A stretch of DNA of 64,000 nt, from contig NZ_JAGINW010000001.1 in NCBI RefSeq assembly GCF_017876405.1, forward strand, positions 8,941,203 through 9,005,202, given 5' to 3'. A model generated the notes under the pieces. The model was not told the DNA's origin and searched no databases. It worked only from the letters and a program-made list of their open reading frames with translations. The stretch is from Kibdelosporangium banguiense (GTDB lineage Bacteria > Actinomycetota > Actinomycetes > Mycobacteriales > Pseudonocardiaceae). Positions 25,687 to 34,151 of this stretch are shown piece after piece; within the stretch, counting starts at the first letter, position 1; each line of letters starts with the position of its first letter. Both the position numbers and the translations under genes were made by a program.

Positions 25687-26628
25687 GTGATCAATCTGCT
25701 GGGTGCCGCGGGTGTGGATTCGTTCGACGAGTCGGTGTATCGCGCGCTTCTGGCCCGCCACACCGCCGGACCGTCCACAGTGGCCACAGATGTCGGCTGT
25801 TCGCAGAAGCGGGTCACCCGTGCGCTCAACCGGCTGCGGGCGCACGGGCTGGTCGACCGGCTCGCCGGCCGGCCGCACCGGTACGCGGCCATCGATCCGC
25901 ACATCGCCGTGGAAGCCCTGATCCGCTCCCGGGCGGGCGAACTGGACCAGGTCAGGGCGGCGGTCGGCGAACTGTCGCGGCTGGCGGTGACAGCACATCC
26001 CGATGGTACGGAACAGATCGAGATCGTGCGCGGCCGTGACGCCCTCCTGCGCTGGTTCGTGCGGTTACAGCAGGAGGCCCGCGAGGAGGTGCTTGGTCTA
26101 GTCCTTCCGCCGTACGCGCAGGCCCCAAGCAACCCGGCCGAGGACACCGCGCTCGCCCGCGGTGTCCGCTACCGCGGCGTGTACGCGCCGGAGGCGCTCG
26201 AAGGCGGCACCCTGCTGGAGATCCAAGACCTGGCACGGCGTGGTGAACAGGCCCGGGTGCTGCCCGGCCTGCGGGTCAAGCTCGCCATCACCGACCGCCG
26301 GCTGGCGCTGCTACCGCTCTCGTTCGACATGAGCGACGTAAGCGCCGTCGTGGTCCGGCCGTCGGCGCTGCTGGACGCCCTGGTCGACTTCTTCGAACTG
26401 TGCTGGCGGCAATCGGTACCACTGCAGGGCGATGATGACGAGGTGAGCAGCGAGGACCGGTCGCTGCTCGCGCTGATGGCCGCCGGGCTCAAGGACGAAG
26501 CCATCGCCCGGCGACTCGGCCTGTCACTGCGCACCATGCGGCGCCGGGTGAGCGCACTGCACATTCGTCTCGGCGCGACCAACCGGTTCCAGGCAGGCGT
26601 GATAGCCGCCCAGCGCGGCTGGCTGTAA
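25687..26628 (+). CDS. transcriptional regulator with TrmB-like and LuxR-type HTH
   Basis: A 313-residue protein. The N-terminal winged helix (SFDESVYRALLARHTAG, then STVATDVGCSQKRVTRAL) is TrmB-like. A middle domain follows (IEIVRGRDALLRWFVRLQ, a phospholipase-D-like pattern common in this group). A C-terminal LuxR-type HTH ends it: ALMAAGLKDEAIARRLGLS and RTMRRRVSALH. GTG 25687 is the most likely start; the frame stays open far upstream, but that part is the antisense of the protease gene. It is divergent from the S8 protease gene, a frequent pairing in actinomycetes, so control of the protease is a reasonable inference. Confidence 0.78.
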   Translation: MINLLGAAGVDSFDESVYRALLARHTAGPSTVATDVGCSQKRVTRALNRLRAHGLVDRLAGRPHRYAAIDPHIAVEALIRSRAGELDQVRAAVGELSRLAVTAHPDGTEQIEIVRGRDALLRWFVRLQQEAREEVLGLVLPPYAQAPSNPAEDTALARGVRYRGVYAPEALEGGTLLEIQDLARRGEQARVLPGLRVKLAITDRRLALLPLSFDMSDVSAVVVRPSALLDALVDFFELCWRQSVPLQGDDDEVSSEDRSLLALMAAGLKDEAIARRLGLSLRTMRRRVSALHIRLGATNRFQAGVIAAQRGWL

Positions 26629-26637
26629 AACCATCTG

Positions 26638-27540
26638 TCAGCCAGGCACCAGGACGACTTTGCCCCACGCATGTCCCCGCTCGACGAGGGCGAGAGCTTC
26701 GCCGGCCTCGCTGAGCGGCCGTACCTCCGTGACGTGCGGGTCCAATTGCCCAGCAGCCACCAGCTGGGCCAGTTCGGCCAGCACCCGGTTGCTGCGGTCG
26801 CGCGCCACATCTCGCCCGCCGAGCTCTTTCACCAGCGGCTTGTCCGCGACGGAGAACAACCGGCCGGCTGGCGCCAACGCGGCGACCGTGCGCAAGGCCT
26901 CCCCACCGACAAGGTCGAACACACCGTCGACCCCGTCCGGCGCCGCGGCCCGGATCCGGTCAAGCACACCGTCCCCATAGGACACTGGAATCGCGCCGAG
27001 CCCCGCGATGAGATCGTGTTTCGCCGGGCTTGCCGTGCCGATGACACGAATTCCGCGCAGCCGGGCGAGCTGCAGAATCGGCACACCGACGCCACCACCG
27101 GCCCCATTCACCAACAGAGTCGCGCCCTCAGGCAGATCGAACTGGTTGAGGGCGTCATATGCCGTACCGGCAGCGACCGAAAGCACCGCGGCAGCCTCTG
27201 GTGAGACTCCGTCTGGCCTGTGCGCGGCGAACCCGGCCGTCACCAAGGCCTGCTCAGCCCAGCCACCGACCATTCCAGGACAGCCACCGAACACCTCATC
27301 GCCAGGCGCGAACCCGGTCACGCCGGAACCGAGCTTCAGGACTGTCCCAGCGACCTCACGGCCCAGCACCGCGGAACGCAAGTCGCCATAGGAGCCATCT
27401 CTCAGCCGCCAGTCGCCGGGGTTCACTCCCGCCGCCCGCACCCGCACAAGCAGCTCCGCTGGCCCCGGCTCAGGCACCGCCACATCCAGGAACGACTCCT
27501 GCTCAGGCCCACCGACCTGCACGAACCCGTACGCCCGCAC
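26638..27540 (-). CDS. NADP-dependent quinone oxidoreductase-like (MDR family)
   Basis: A protein of about 300 residues of the zinc-free medium-chain dehydrogenase family. It starts RAYGFVQVGGPE; the substrate-pocket region is GVNPGDWRLRDG; the nucleotide-binding motif is LLVNGAGGGVGVPILQLA; and it has DGVDGVFDLVGGEAL and the C-terminal LVERGHAWGKVVLV. No zinc-ligand cysteines are seen. The second GTG (27540) is five bases after ggagg and is preferred over the first (27546). It is convergent with the regulator gene, with about 10 bases between. The fragment at 8610-8918 is a decayed relative. Confidence 0.85.
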   Translation of the reverse strand: MRAYGFVQVGGPEQESFLDVAVPEPGPAELLVRVRAAGVNPGDWRLRDGSYGDLRSAVLGREVAGTVLKLGSGVTGFAPGDEVFGGCPGMVGGWAEQALVTAGFAAHRPDGVSPEAAAVLSVAAGTAYDALNQFDLPEGATLLVNGAGGGVGVPILQLARLRGIRVIGTASPAKHDLIAGLGAIPVSYGDGVLDRIRAAAPDGVDGVFDLVGGEALRTVAALAPAGRLFSVADKPLVKELGGRDVARDRSNRVLAELAQLVAAGQLDPHVTEVRPLSEAGEALALVERGHAWGKVVLVPG

Positions 27541-27575
27541 ACTCACCTCCGCAGTCGATCAGCACCGTATCCGGC

Positions 27576-27613
27576 GTGACGTTCCCGCCCATCTTGCCGG
27601 GCGGGAACGTCAC
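27576..27613 (-). terminator. enolase terminator hairpin
   Basis: GTGACGTTCCCGCCC and its perfect complement enclose an 8-base loop. It begins 8 bases beyond the enolase stop in the direction of transcription. The 15-bp GC-rich stem is strong. Confidence 0.8.
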
Positions 27614-27620
27614 ACTGGTG

Positions 27621-28904
27621 TCAGCGGCTGCCGCGCAGGGTGTCGCGGCCCGCGTACCGGGCTTCGGTGCCCAGCTCTTCCTCGACACGGATGAGCTGGT
27701 TGTACTTGGCGGTACGGTCCGAGCGGGACAGTGAGCCGGTCTTGATCTGGCCGCAGCCGGTGGCCACGGCGAGGTCGGCGATGGTGGTGTCCTCGGTCTC
27801 GCCCGACCGGTGGGACATCACGGCCGAGTAACCGGCCTTGTGCGCGGTGTCCACTGTGGTCAGTGTTTCGGTGAGGGTGCCGATCTGGTTGACCTTGACC
27901 AGGATCGAGTTGGCGATTCCCCGCTCGATCCCGTCGCGCAGGATGGTCACGTTGGTGCAGAACACGTCGTCGCCGACAAGCTGGACCCGGCCGCCGATGG
28001 TGTCGGTCAACCGCTTCCAGCCGTCGAAGTCGTCCTGGGCGATTCCGTCCTCGATGGACACAATGGGGAACCGCTCGGTCAGTTCGGCCAGGTAGGCGAC
28101 ATGCTCCTCGACGCTGCGCTTGCGCCCCTCGCCCACGTAGTCGTACACGCCGTCGGCGTAGAACTCCGATGCGGCCGGGTCGAGCAGCAAGGCGATGTCC
28201 TCGCCCGGGGTGTAGCCGGAGTCCTCGATGGCCTTGACCACGAACTGCAGCGCCTCGTCGGCCGAATTCAGGTTGGGGGCGAATCCGCCCTCGTCGCCGA
28301 CGTTGGTGTTGTGACCGGCGTCGTGCAGGGACTTGCGCAGCGTGTGGAACACCTCGGAGCCCATCCGGACCGCCTCGGCGAAGCTCTCCGCCCCGACCGG
28401 GCCGATCATGAACTCCTGGAAGTCGATCGAGTTGTCGGCGTGCGCGCCGCCGTTGATGATGTTCATCATCGGCAACGGCAGCAGGTGGGCGAACACGCCG
28501 CCGACGTAGCGGTACAACGGCAGGCCACTGCTGACCGCGGCGGCCTTGACCGTTGCCAGGGACACGCCGAGCGTCGCGTTCGCCCCGAGCCGGGCCTTGT
28601 TTGCGGTGCCGTCCAGGTCGATCAGGGCACGGTCCACCTCTGCCTGCGATTCCGCGTCGAGCCCCACGACCGCGTCCGCGATCTCACCGTTGACCGCGTC
28701 TACGGCCTTGCGGACGCCTTTGCCGTGGTACCGGGACTTGTCGCCGTCGCGCAGCTCGACAGCCTCACGGGTCCCGGTGGACGCGCCGGACGGCACCGCC
28801 GCACGACCTAACGATCCGTCTTCCAGCAGGACATCCACCTCGACGGTCGGGTTGCCTCGGCTGTCGAGGACCTCACGGCCACGGACGGCGACAATGGCAG
28901 TCAT
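27621..28904 (-). CDS. eno: enolase (phosphopyruvate hydratase)
   Basis: A 427-residue protein, full length for bacterial enolase. It converts 2-phosphoglycerate to phosphoenolpyruvate in glycolysis. Clear landmarks are the N-terminal loop SGASTGTREAVELRD, the substrate/metal region IVSIEDGIAQDD, KVNQIGTLTET with the catalytic Lys, SHRSGETEDTTIADLAV, and the C-terminal SDRTAKYNQLIRVEEELG. Actinomycetes often carry two enolases, and the gene context here (regulators, oxidoreductase) is not the usual ftsB/divIC neighbourhood, so this may be a second copy. Confidence 0.96.
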   Translation of the reverse strand: MTAIVAVRGREVLDSRGNPTVEVDVLLEDGSLGRAAVPSGASTGTREAVELRDGDKSRYHGKGVRKAVDAVNGEIADAVVGLDAESQAEVDRALIDLDGTANKARLGANATLGVSLATVKAAAVSSGLPLYRYVGGVFAHLLPLPMMNIINGGAHADNSIDFQEFMIGPVGAESFAEAVRMGSEVFHTLRKSLHDAGHNTNVGDEGGFAPNLNSADEALQFVVKAIEDSGYTPGEDIALLLDPAASEFYADGVYDYVGEGRKRSVEEHVAYLAELTERFPIVSIEDGIAQDDFDGWKRLTDTIGGRVQLVGDDVFCTNVTILRDGIERGIANSILVKVNQIGTLTETLTTVDTAHKAGYSAVMSHRSGETEDTTIADLAVATGCGQIKTGSLSRSDRTAKYNQLIRVEEELGTEARYAGRDTLRGSR

Positions 28905-29006
28905 AGAGCGCTCCTCACATGCTGTTTCAGAGCGGCGCGACGCTGAGCCGCCCCGGGCGCCTGGAGGCTATCAGAACCGATCAAGAAGAAGACTTACCCA
29001 GGTCAC

Positions 29007-29654
29007 TCAGCCTCCGGGCCGCACCAAGCCTGTCTCGTAGGCCGTCACCACCGCGTGCACTCGATCGCGCAGGCCAAGCTTGCGCAGGATGCTCCCGACG
29101 TGGGTCTTGATCGTCGTCTCACCGATGTACAGCTGGGCGGCGATCTCGCCATTGGTCAGGCCACGGCCGACGAGTGCCAACACGTCCCGTTCGCGTGTGG
29201 TGAGCACGTCGAGCGGCCGTGTGTCCGGCGGTCCGGCCAGGAATCGGTCGAGCAGACGCCTGGTCACTGACGGCGCCACCATCGCGTCGCCACGCAGCAC
29301 CCCGCGGATCGCGACGAGCAGCTCGTCTGCCGGGGCGTCCTTGACCACGAACCCGCTGGCGCCGGCCCGCAACCCGGTGTAGGCGTACTCGTCCAGGTCG
29401 AACGTCGTGATGATCAGGACGCGGGTATCGGACAGCCGGGCACAGATCTTCCCGGTCGCGGCGACGCCGTCCAACACGGGCATGCGCACGTCCATCAGCA
29501 CGACATCCGGCCGCAGCGCGACAGCCTGCTCGACCGCGGCTGCCCCGTCCGCAGCCTCGCCGGCCACCGTCAGGTCGTCCTGGCTGTCCACAATCATGCG
29601 CAACCCGGCGCGCGCCAGTTCCTGGTCGTCGCAGATCAGTACGCGTGCCGTCAT
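29007..29654 (-). CDS. NarL/LuxR-family response regulator
   Basis: A 215-residue response regulator. The receiver starts ARVLICDDQELARAGL, with Asp in VVLMDVRMPV and Lys in GFVVKDAP. The HTH is LTTRERDVLALVGRGLTNGEIA, then TIKTHVGSILRKL. It overlaps the kinase gene upstream by 4 bases (ATGA). The nearest other target candidate is enolase, about 100 bases further on the same strand. Confidence 0.9.
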   Translation of the reverse strand: MTARVLICDDQELARAGLRMIVDSQDDLTVAGEAADGAAAVEQAVALRPDVVLMDVRMPVLDGVAATGKICARLSDTRVLIITTFDLDEYAYTGLRAGASGFVVKDAPADELLVAIRGVLRGDAMVAPSVTRRLLDRFLAGPPDTRPLDVLTTRERDVLALVGRGLTNGEIAAQLYIGETTIKTHVGSILRKLGLRDRVHAVVTAYETGLVRPGG

Positions 29655-30745
29655 GACGCCGCTCGCAGGGTCGCGGCGAGCCGGAACCCGCCGTCCGGCG
29701 TCGGACCGGTGTGCAGGGTGCCGTGGAACATCTCGACGCGTTGTGCCACCCCGGCCAGGCCACGTCCGGAGGAGGGCAGCGCCGGTGCACGCCCGGTCCC
29801 GCCGCTGTTCACCACTTCGATGCGGACCTCGTCGCCGAACTCGACCAGCACATTGGTCTCGGCGTCCGGCGGCGCGTGTTTGAGCACGTTGGTGAGGCCT
29901 TCCTGGACGATCCGGTACGTCTGTAGCGCCGCGCTCGCCGGCAGGGCGTCGCCGTCGCCCCGGACCTCCAGCCGGACCGGTGCCCGTCCTTCGCCCGACC
30001 GGGCGACCAGCTCGGGCAGGTCGCCGACCCCGAGCTGGGGTTCGGCGTCGTGCAGGACCTGAAGCAGGCGGCGCAGTTCCCCGACGGCTCCGCGGCCGGT
30101 GCTGCCGATGGTTTCCAAGGCCTTCGCCGCCCGTTCAGGGTCCTGGCGGGCGATCATTTTCGCGCCCTCGGCCTGCAGGACCATCACGCTCACACTGTGG
30201 GCCAGGACGTCGTGCAGCTCCCGCGCGATCCGGGCCCGATCCTCGGCGAGCACACGCCGTTCGACCTCCGCGGCGAATCCGCGCCGGCTACGGACGAACT
30301 CGCCCAGCGCCCACGCCGCGAGATGCAACGGCAGAATCGCCAGGACCGTCGCGAACAGACCGAACTGCTTACCGGTCAACGTGGTCGCGGCCCACACAAA
30401 GTCCAGCGCGACGATGCCCACCGCAGTGACCACCGCCGCTCGACGTTTGCCCAGAACGACAAGCGTGTAGAGCATGACCGCCATCGCGATATCGCCAGGA
30501 ACGCCGTTATAGGACTGCATCCCCAGCTGTACGGCCGCTACGGCGAACACGATCAGCGCGGCCAGTTCCGGATGACGACGCCGCCACAGCAACGGCAGCA
30601 CGATCACGACGAGCGCCAGCGCGTATGGCCACACCGGTTCCCAGTCCGGCCGGTGCTGTATCACGGGCGAGGACAGCAGGTAGGCGTAGAGCGGAATGTC
30701 CGCGATCCACGGGTGGTCGCGCAGCCACTGGTACAGGCGGTGCAC
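29651..30745 (-). CDS. sensor histidine kinase (HisKA_3)
   Basis: A 364-residue kinase starting at GTG 30745. The N-terminal membrane domain has four to five helices (about residues 20-150). The phospho-acceptor motif is ARELHDVLAHSVSVMV, and the ATPase part has IVQEGLTNVLKHAPP and GRGLAGVAQRVEMF. It is partnered with the response regulator by overlap. A 9-bp inverted repeat lies in the divergent region between this gene and the methyltransferase gene. Confidence 0.88.
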   Translation of the reverse strand: MHRLYQWLRDHPWIADIPLYAYLLSSPVIQHRPDWEPVWPYALALVVIVLPLLWRRRHPELAALIVFAVAAVQLGMQSYNGVPGDIAMAVMLYTLVVLGKRRAAVVTAVGIVALDFVWAATTLTGKQFGLFATVLAILPLHLAAWALGEFVRSRRGFAAEVERRVLAEDRARIARELHDVLAHSVSVMVLQAEGAKMIARQDPERAAKALETIGSTGRGAVGELRRLLQVLHDAEPQLGVGDLPELVARSGEGRAPVRLEVRGDGDALPASAALQTYRIVQEGLTNVLKHAPPDAETNVLVEFGDEVRIEVVNSGGTGRAPALPSSGRGLAGVAQRVEMFHGTLHTGPTPDGGFRLAATLRAAS

Positions 30746-30800
30746 CGCCTGACCATAAATGTCGCCGGGCGCGAGCGCGTCCTACTGCGGTAGCACGGTT

Positions 30801-30820
30801 CTCCTACCGTGGTAGGAGAT
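30801..30820. promoter_or_regulatory. palindromic operator in a divergent promoter region
   Basis: TCTCCTACC-GT-GGTAGGAGA has perfect 9-bp arms. A shorter related site, CTAC-TGCG-GTAG, lies just to its left (about 30783-30794). Both are between the histidine kinase gene and the methyltransferase/P450 pair. No regulator of the palindrome-binding type is adjacent, so the binder is unknown. Confidence 0.55.
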
Positions 30821-30874
30821 AGTGCGACTCCGAAGTGGACGCTTGGCGAGATCGGCGTTCCTAGCTTCGAAAGC

Positions 30875-31432
30875 ATGTCGATCACCAGGGAATTCCTTCG
30901 CAGCCCTGGCCGCACCGGTGCGGTCGCGGCCAGCTCCCGGCGCCTGGCCGCGGCGATGGTCGCGGGCATCGGTGTGGAGCGCGCGGCGCACGTCGTCGAG
31001 CTCGGGCCTGGCACCGGAGTGTTCACCGAAGCGTTGCTCGCACGGCTGGAACCAGGCGCCCGCCTGACCGCCATCGAGCTCAACCCGAGGCTGGCCGGCG
31101 ACCTCGCGCGGCGCCTTGACGGAGTCGAGGTCGTCACCGGGTCCGCTGAGGATCTGACCCGCCACGTACGGTCGGCCGACATCGTCGTGTCCGGCCTGCC
31201 CTGGGCACTGTTCCCCAGCCAGCGGCAGGAACGGATCCTCGACCAGGTCTGCGAGATCCTCTCGCCGAGCGGCCGGTTCGCGACCTTCGCCTACCTGCAC
31301 GCGGCATGGCTACCCGCCGCACGACGGTTCGAGGCGTCACTGACCAAGCGATTCGGATTCGTCGGCCGCAGCCGGGTCGTGTGGGGCAACCTGCCGCCCG
31401 CGTTCGTCCACCGGGCGGCCGCAACACGATGA
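30875..31432 (+). CDS. SAM-dependent methyltransferase, phospholipid N-methyltransferase-like
   Basis: A 185-residue protein starting at ATG 30875. It opens REFLRSPGRTGAVAASSRRLA, typical of phospholipid methyltransferases related to rRNA adenine dimethylases. The SAM-binding motif I is VVELGPGTGVFTEAL, followed by LTAIELNP and IVVSGLPWALFP, the Asn-Leu-Pro-Trp-like motif IV. The stop overlaps the P450 gene as ATGA. Phospholipid N-methylation is possible, but a tailoring role with the P450 is equally open. Confidence 0.75.
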   Translation: MSITREFLRSPGRTGAVAASSRRLAAAMVAGIGVERAAHVVELGPGTGVFTEALLARLEPGARLTAIELNPRLAGDLARRLDGVEVVTGSAEDLTRHVRSADIVVSGLPWALFPSQRQERILDQVCEILSPSGRFATFAYLHAAWLPAARRFEASLTKRFGFVGRSRVVWGNLPPAFVHRAAATR

Positions 31433-32604
31433 TCAAGAAGATCCGGACGTGGGTCATCGGCAAACTCGCGCTGTTCCCACTGAAGCGCGACGGAGTGGAA
31501 CCATCCGCCGAACTGGAACGGATGAGGCAGTCCGGTGCCGTACACCGCCTGCGGATATCGTTCGGCGTCCGTATGTGGCTGATCACCGGCCGAAGCGAGG
31601 CCGAAACGGTGCTTTCGGACACCAAGGCGTTCAGCAACGACTACGCACGCCTCGCCGCCACCATCGGCCACATCGAACCGTCGCCAGGAGGTCTCGGTTT
31701 CGCCGACCCACCCGACCACACCAGACTGCGCAAACTACTCACACCGGAATTCACCATGCGCAGGCTGTCCCGGCTCATGCCACGCATCAACGAGATCGTC
31801 ACCCAGCGCCTCGACGCGATCGAGGCCACACCCGGCCCAGTGGATTTGGTCAAGGAATTCGCCCTGCCGATCCCGTCGCTCACGATCTGCGAACTGCTCG
31901 GCGTGCCCTATGAGGACCGTGACCGATTCCAGAAGCTGGCCGTAGCCCGGTTCGACCTCTTCGCAGGAGCCGGTCAAGCACTGGGTGCACTTTCCGAATC
32001 GCTGATCTACATGCAGGAGATCGTCGAACGCGAACGCCGCTCCCCTGGCGACGGTCTGATTGGGACGATCATCCGCACGCATGGCCGCGACGTGAGCGAC
32101 GAAGAACTGGCAGGCCTTGCCGATGGCGTGCTCACCGGAGGCTTCGACACTACTGCGTCCATGCTCGCGCTCGGCGCGATCGTGCTGCTGCGCGACGACC
32201 GCGCTCGTGCGTCCATGCATGACGACGCCGCAGTCGGCCCGTTGGTAGAAGAGTTGCTGCGACACCTGAGCGTGGTGCAGGTCGCGTTCCCCCGTTTTGC
32301 CCGGCACGCAATAAGAATCGGCGACCAGCAGATCGAAGAAGGCGACGTGGTCGTGGTGTCGCTGTCAGCCGCCAACCGTTCTGCTGCAACCGATTTCGAC
32401 TACACCCGCCCCGCCGACACACACCTGGCATTCGGCTACGGCGCACACCGCTGCGTCGGCGCAGAACTGGCGCGGATGGAACTACGCGCGGCCTACCCAG
32501 CGCTGGTACGCCGATTCCCCACCATGCGCCTGGCCGAAGATCACCCCGCATTCCGGACCACGTCGATCGTGCACGGCGTGGACAGACTGCTGGTCCACAC
32601 CTGA
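31429..32604 (+). CDS. cytochrome P450
   Basis: A 391-residue soluble bacterial P450. It has the I-helix motif GGFDTTAS, the K-helix E-x-x-R in EELLRHL, and the heme-binding loop FGYGAHRCVG with Cys342 as axial ligand. Length and layout match CYP105/CYP107-like actinomycete enzymes. It is translationally coupled to the methyltransferase, so the two probably modify one small molecule. No ferredoxin gene is adjacent. Substrate unknown. Confidence 0.93.
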   Translation: MIKKIRTWVIGKLALFPLKRDGVEPSAELERMRQSGAVHRLRISFGVRMWLITGRSEAETVLSDTKAFSNDYARLAATIGHIEPSPGGLGFADPPDHTRLRKLLTPEFTMRRLSRLMPRINEIVTQRLDAIEATPGPVDLVKEFALPIPSLTICELLGVPYEDRDRFQKLAVARFDLFAGAGQALGALSESLIYMQEIVERERRSPGDGLIGTIIRTHGRDVSDEELAGLADGVLTGGFDTTASMLALGAIVLLRDDRARASMHDDAAVGPLVEELLRHLSVVQVAFPRFARHAIRIGDQQIEEGDVVVVSLSAANRSAATDFDYTRPADTHLAFGYGAHRCVGAELARMELRAAYPALVRRFPTMRLAEDHPAFRTTSIVHGVDRLLVHT

Positions 32605-32670
32605 ATCACACAGCGGTCCGCGCCGATAATGTCGCGGTTCTCCAGAGCGGTTCGTGCTTGGATGCCTTGC

Positions 32671-33066
32671 ATGGAGCTCAACGCAGTTCTCGGTTTTGTC
32701 GTCGCCTGCGTGGTGCTCAACCTCGTGCCAGGCCCAGGCATGATGTTCATCCTCGCGCACGGCATGGTCGGCGGCCGCCGCGGAGGCCGTCCTGACCAAC
32801 ATCGGAAACCCCAAGGTCGTATTGTTCTACCTGGCCTTCGTCCCCCAGTTCATCACCGTGGGCGGATGGTCCACAGGTCTGCAGATCCTGGTTCTCGGCG
32901 CAGTGCTCTTCGTGATCGGCCTGATCATGGACAGCGCCCTCGGCATCGCGGCCGGCACATTCTCCGCTCTGCTCCTGCGCCGCCCCTCCATCCAACGATG
33001 GATCAAGCGCGCAGCCGCGGCAGTCTTCGGCGGCCCCCGTCCACGGAGTCGAGCCGTCAGACAAGA
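32671..33066 (+). pseudogene. LysE-family exporter, internally deleted
   Basis: The N-terminal helix is intact (MELNAVLGFVVACVVLNLVP, then GPGMMFILAHG). The sequence then jumps, in another frame, to AVLTNIGNPKVVLFYLAFVP and the last two membrane segments (ILVLGAVLFVIGLIMDSALG, LRRPSIQRWIKR). About 90 residues between these parts are missing, and a frameshift remains, so no functional exporter of the usual 205-210 residues can be made. It lies just downstream of the P450 gene. Confidence 0.75.
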
Positions 33067-33129
33067 TGCGTGCTCAAGCCCTTGCCCACGCCACCCATCC
33101 CGCTGTCACCTATGCGGCTGGGTCTGCCG

Positions 33130-33417
33130 AGCACATTGGAGGAAAGCCGACAAGGCACAGTTCCGGTCCGCACAAGAGGTGCGAAGCGACTTCGCCGGTG
33201 CCGGATGGACGCTCGTTTCTCGCGACGAAGTCACCTGGCTTCGCTCGGCGAACCTGGCCGAGGACTTCGAGAAGCTGAAGCTGCGTGCCGTCTCAGCCTT
33301 CGAGCACATGACCGAGGAGGTCATCCAGGCAGGCTTCGCCAAGATCGAGGCAGCGCTGCCACACTCGGCGATGGGCCCCAACACGAGACCAGCGAACTAC
33401 TCGTCTTCCAGCGCTAG
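33130..33417 (+). pseudogene. SAM-dependent methyltransferase, C-terminal remnant
   Basis: RSAQEVRSDFAGAGWTLVSR, then LAEDFEKLKLRAVSAFEHMT and EEVIQAGFAKIEAALP, followed after a frameshift by GDGPQHETSELLVFQR. I read this as the C-terminal cap of a class I methyltransferase; the SAM-binding half is gone. The match is by remembered pattern, so the family call is less sure than the fact that it is a broken coding fragment. Confidence 0.5.
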
Positions 33418-33615
33418 GAAGTCCTGCTGGGTACGGCCCAATTGGCTGAAGGCAACTTGCCTGTATCGCTCGATCGGCACAGACTTCGTTATCATAAGGA
33501 AAGAAACTGGGGAACCTGGCGCCTGACAAAGCACCCGGGGTTTTCGGGCACGCTTTCACGACCTACAGGGCGACTGCAGGCCTCGTCGGCGACGTATGCT
33601 GATAGCGAGATAGCC

Positions 33616-33987
33616 ATGAACAAGCATCGACTCGTGGCGCCAGCCGCAGTAGGTTTGGTCGCCGCGGTCGCGTTCGGGATCTGGTGGTTCACCACGCGGC
33701 ACATCGCGGTGCCCGACGTCGTTGAGGGGTGGGCCGTGCCCAACATGACCGGTACAGCGATCTCGTTGCATGACAGCGACGACACACGCGACGGCAACGG
33801 CTACATAATCGCGGGCGCTTGGTGGGCCGGCAGCGACAACATGTGGCATGACGGAGCGCAAGGACCTACTTGTGTCGGTGCCGACACCAACACGAAGACC
33901 CGAGTTCAGCTCGGCATTGTGGACGTGGAGCCCCGCGAGGACGTCATCGGCGGACCGCGTGTGATCTGGTTGCGTTGCCTCGGCTAA
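33616..33987 (+). CDS. small membrane-anchored or secreted protein, unknown
   Basis: A 123-residue protein with an N-terminal hydrophobic segment (about residues 8-25) after MNKHR. It could be an uncleaved anchor, since no clear cleavage site is present. The outside part has many tryptophans and two cysteines (GPTCVGADT, WLRCLG). I do not recognise a family. The ATG is preceded by gatagcgagatagcc, a weak ribosome site. It precedes the Nramp-family gene on the same strand by about 160 bases. Confidence 0.55.
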   Translation: MNKHRLVAPAAVGLVAAVAFGIWWFTTRHIAVPDVVEGWAVPNMTGTAISLHDSDDTRDGNGYIIAGAWWAGSDNMWHDGAQGPTCVGADTNTKTRVQLGIVDVEPREDVIGGPRVIWLRCLG

Positions 33988-34151
33988 GTCGCGGCGCTTG
34001 CCTTTGACATTGGCCACGACCTGGCACCGGACTGTCCTTTTTGGCCGTGATGTTGGTTTGTCTCCGACTGGATCTGGATCTTCTGGGGAAAATGCGCAAC
34101 CCTGGGGTGGTGGCATCGCTTTCCTGGTAGTACCGGTGAAGGGTGGGGTCG

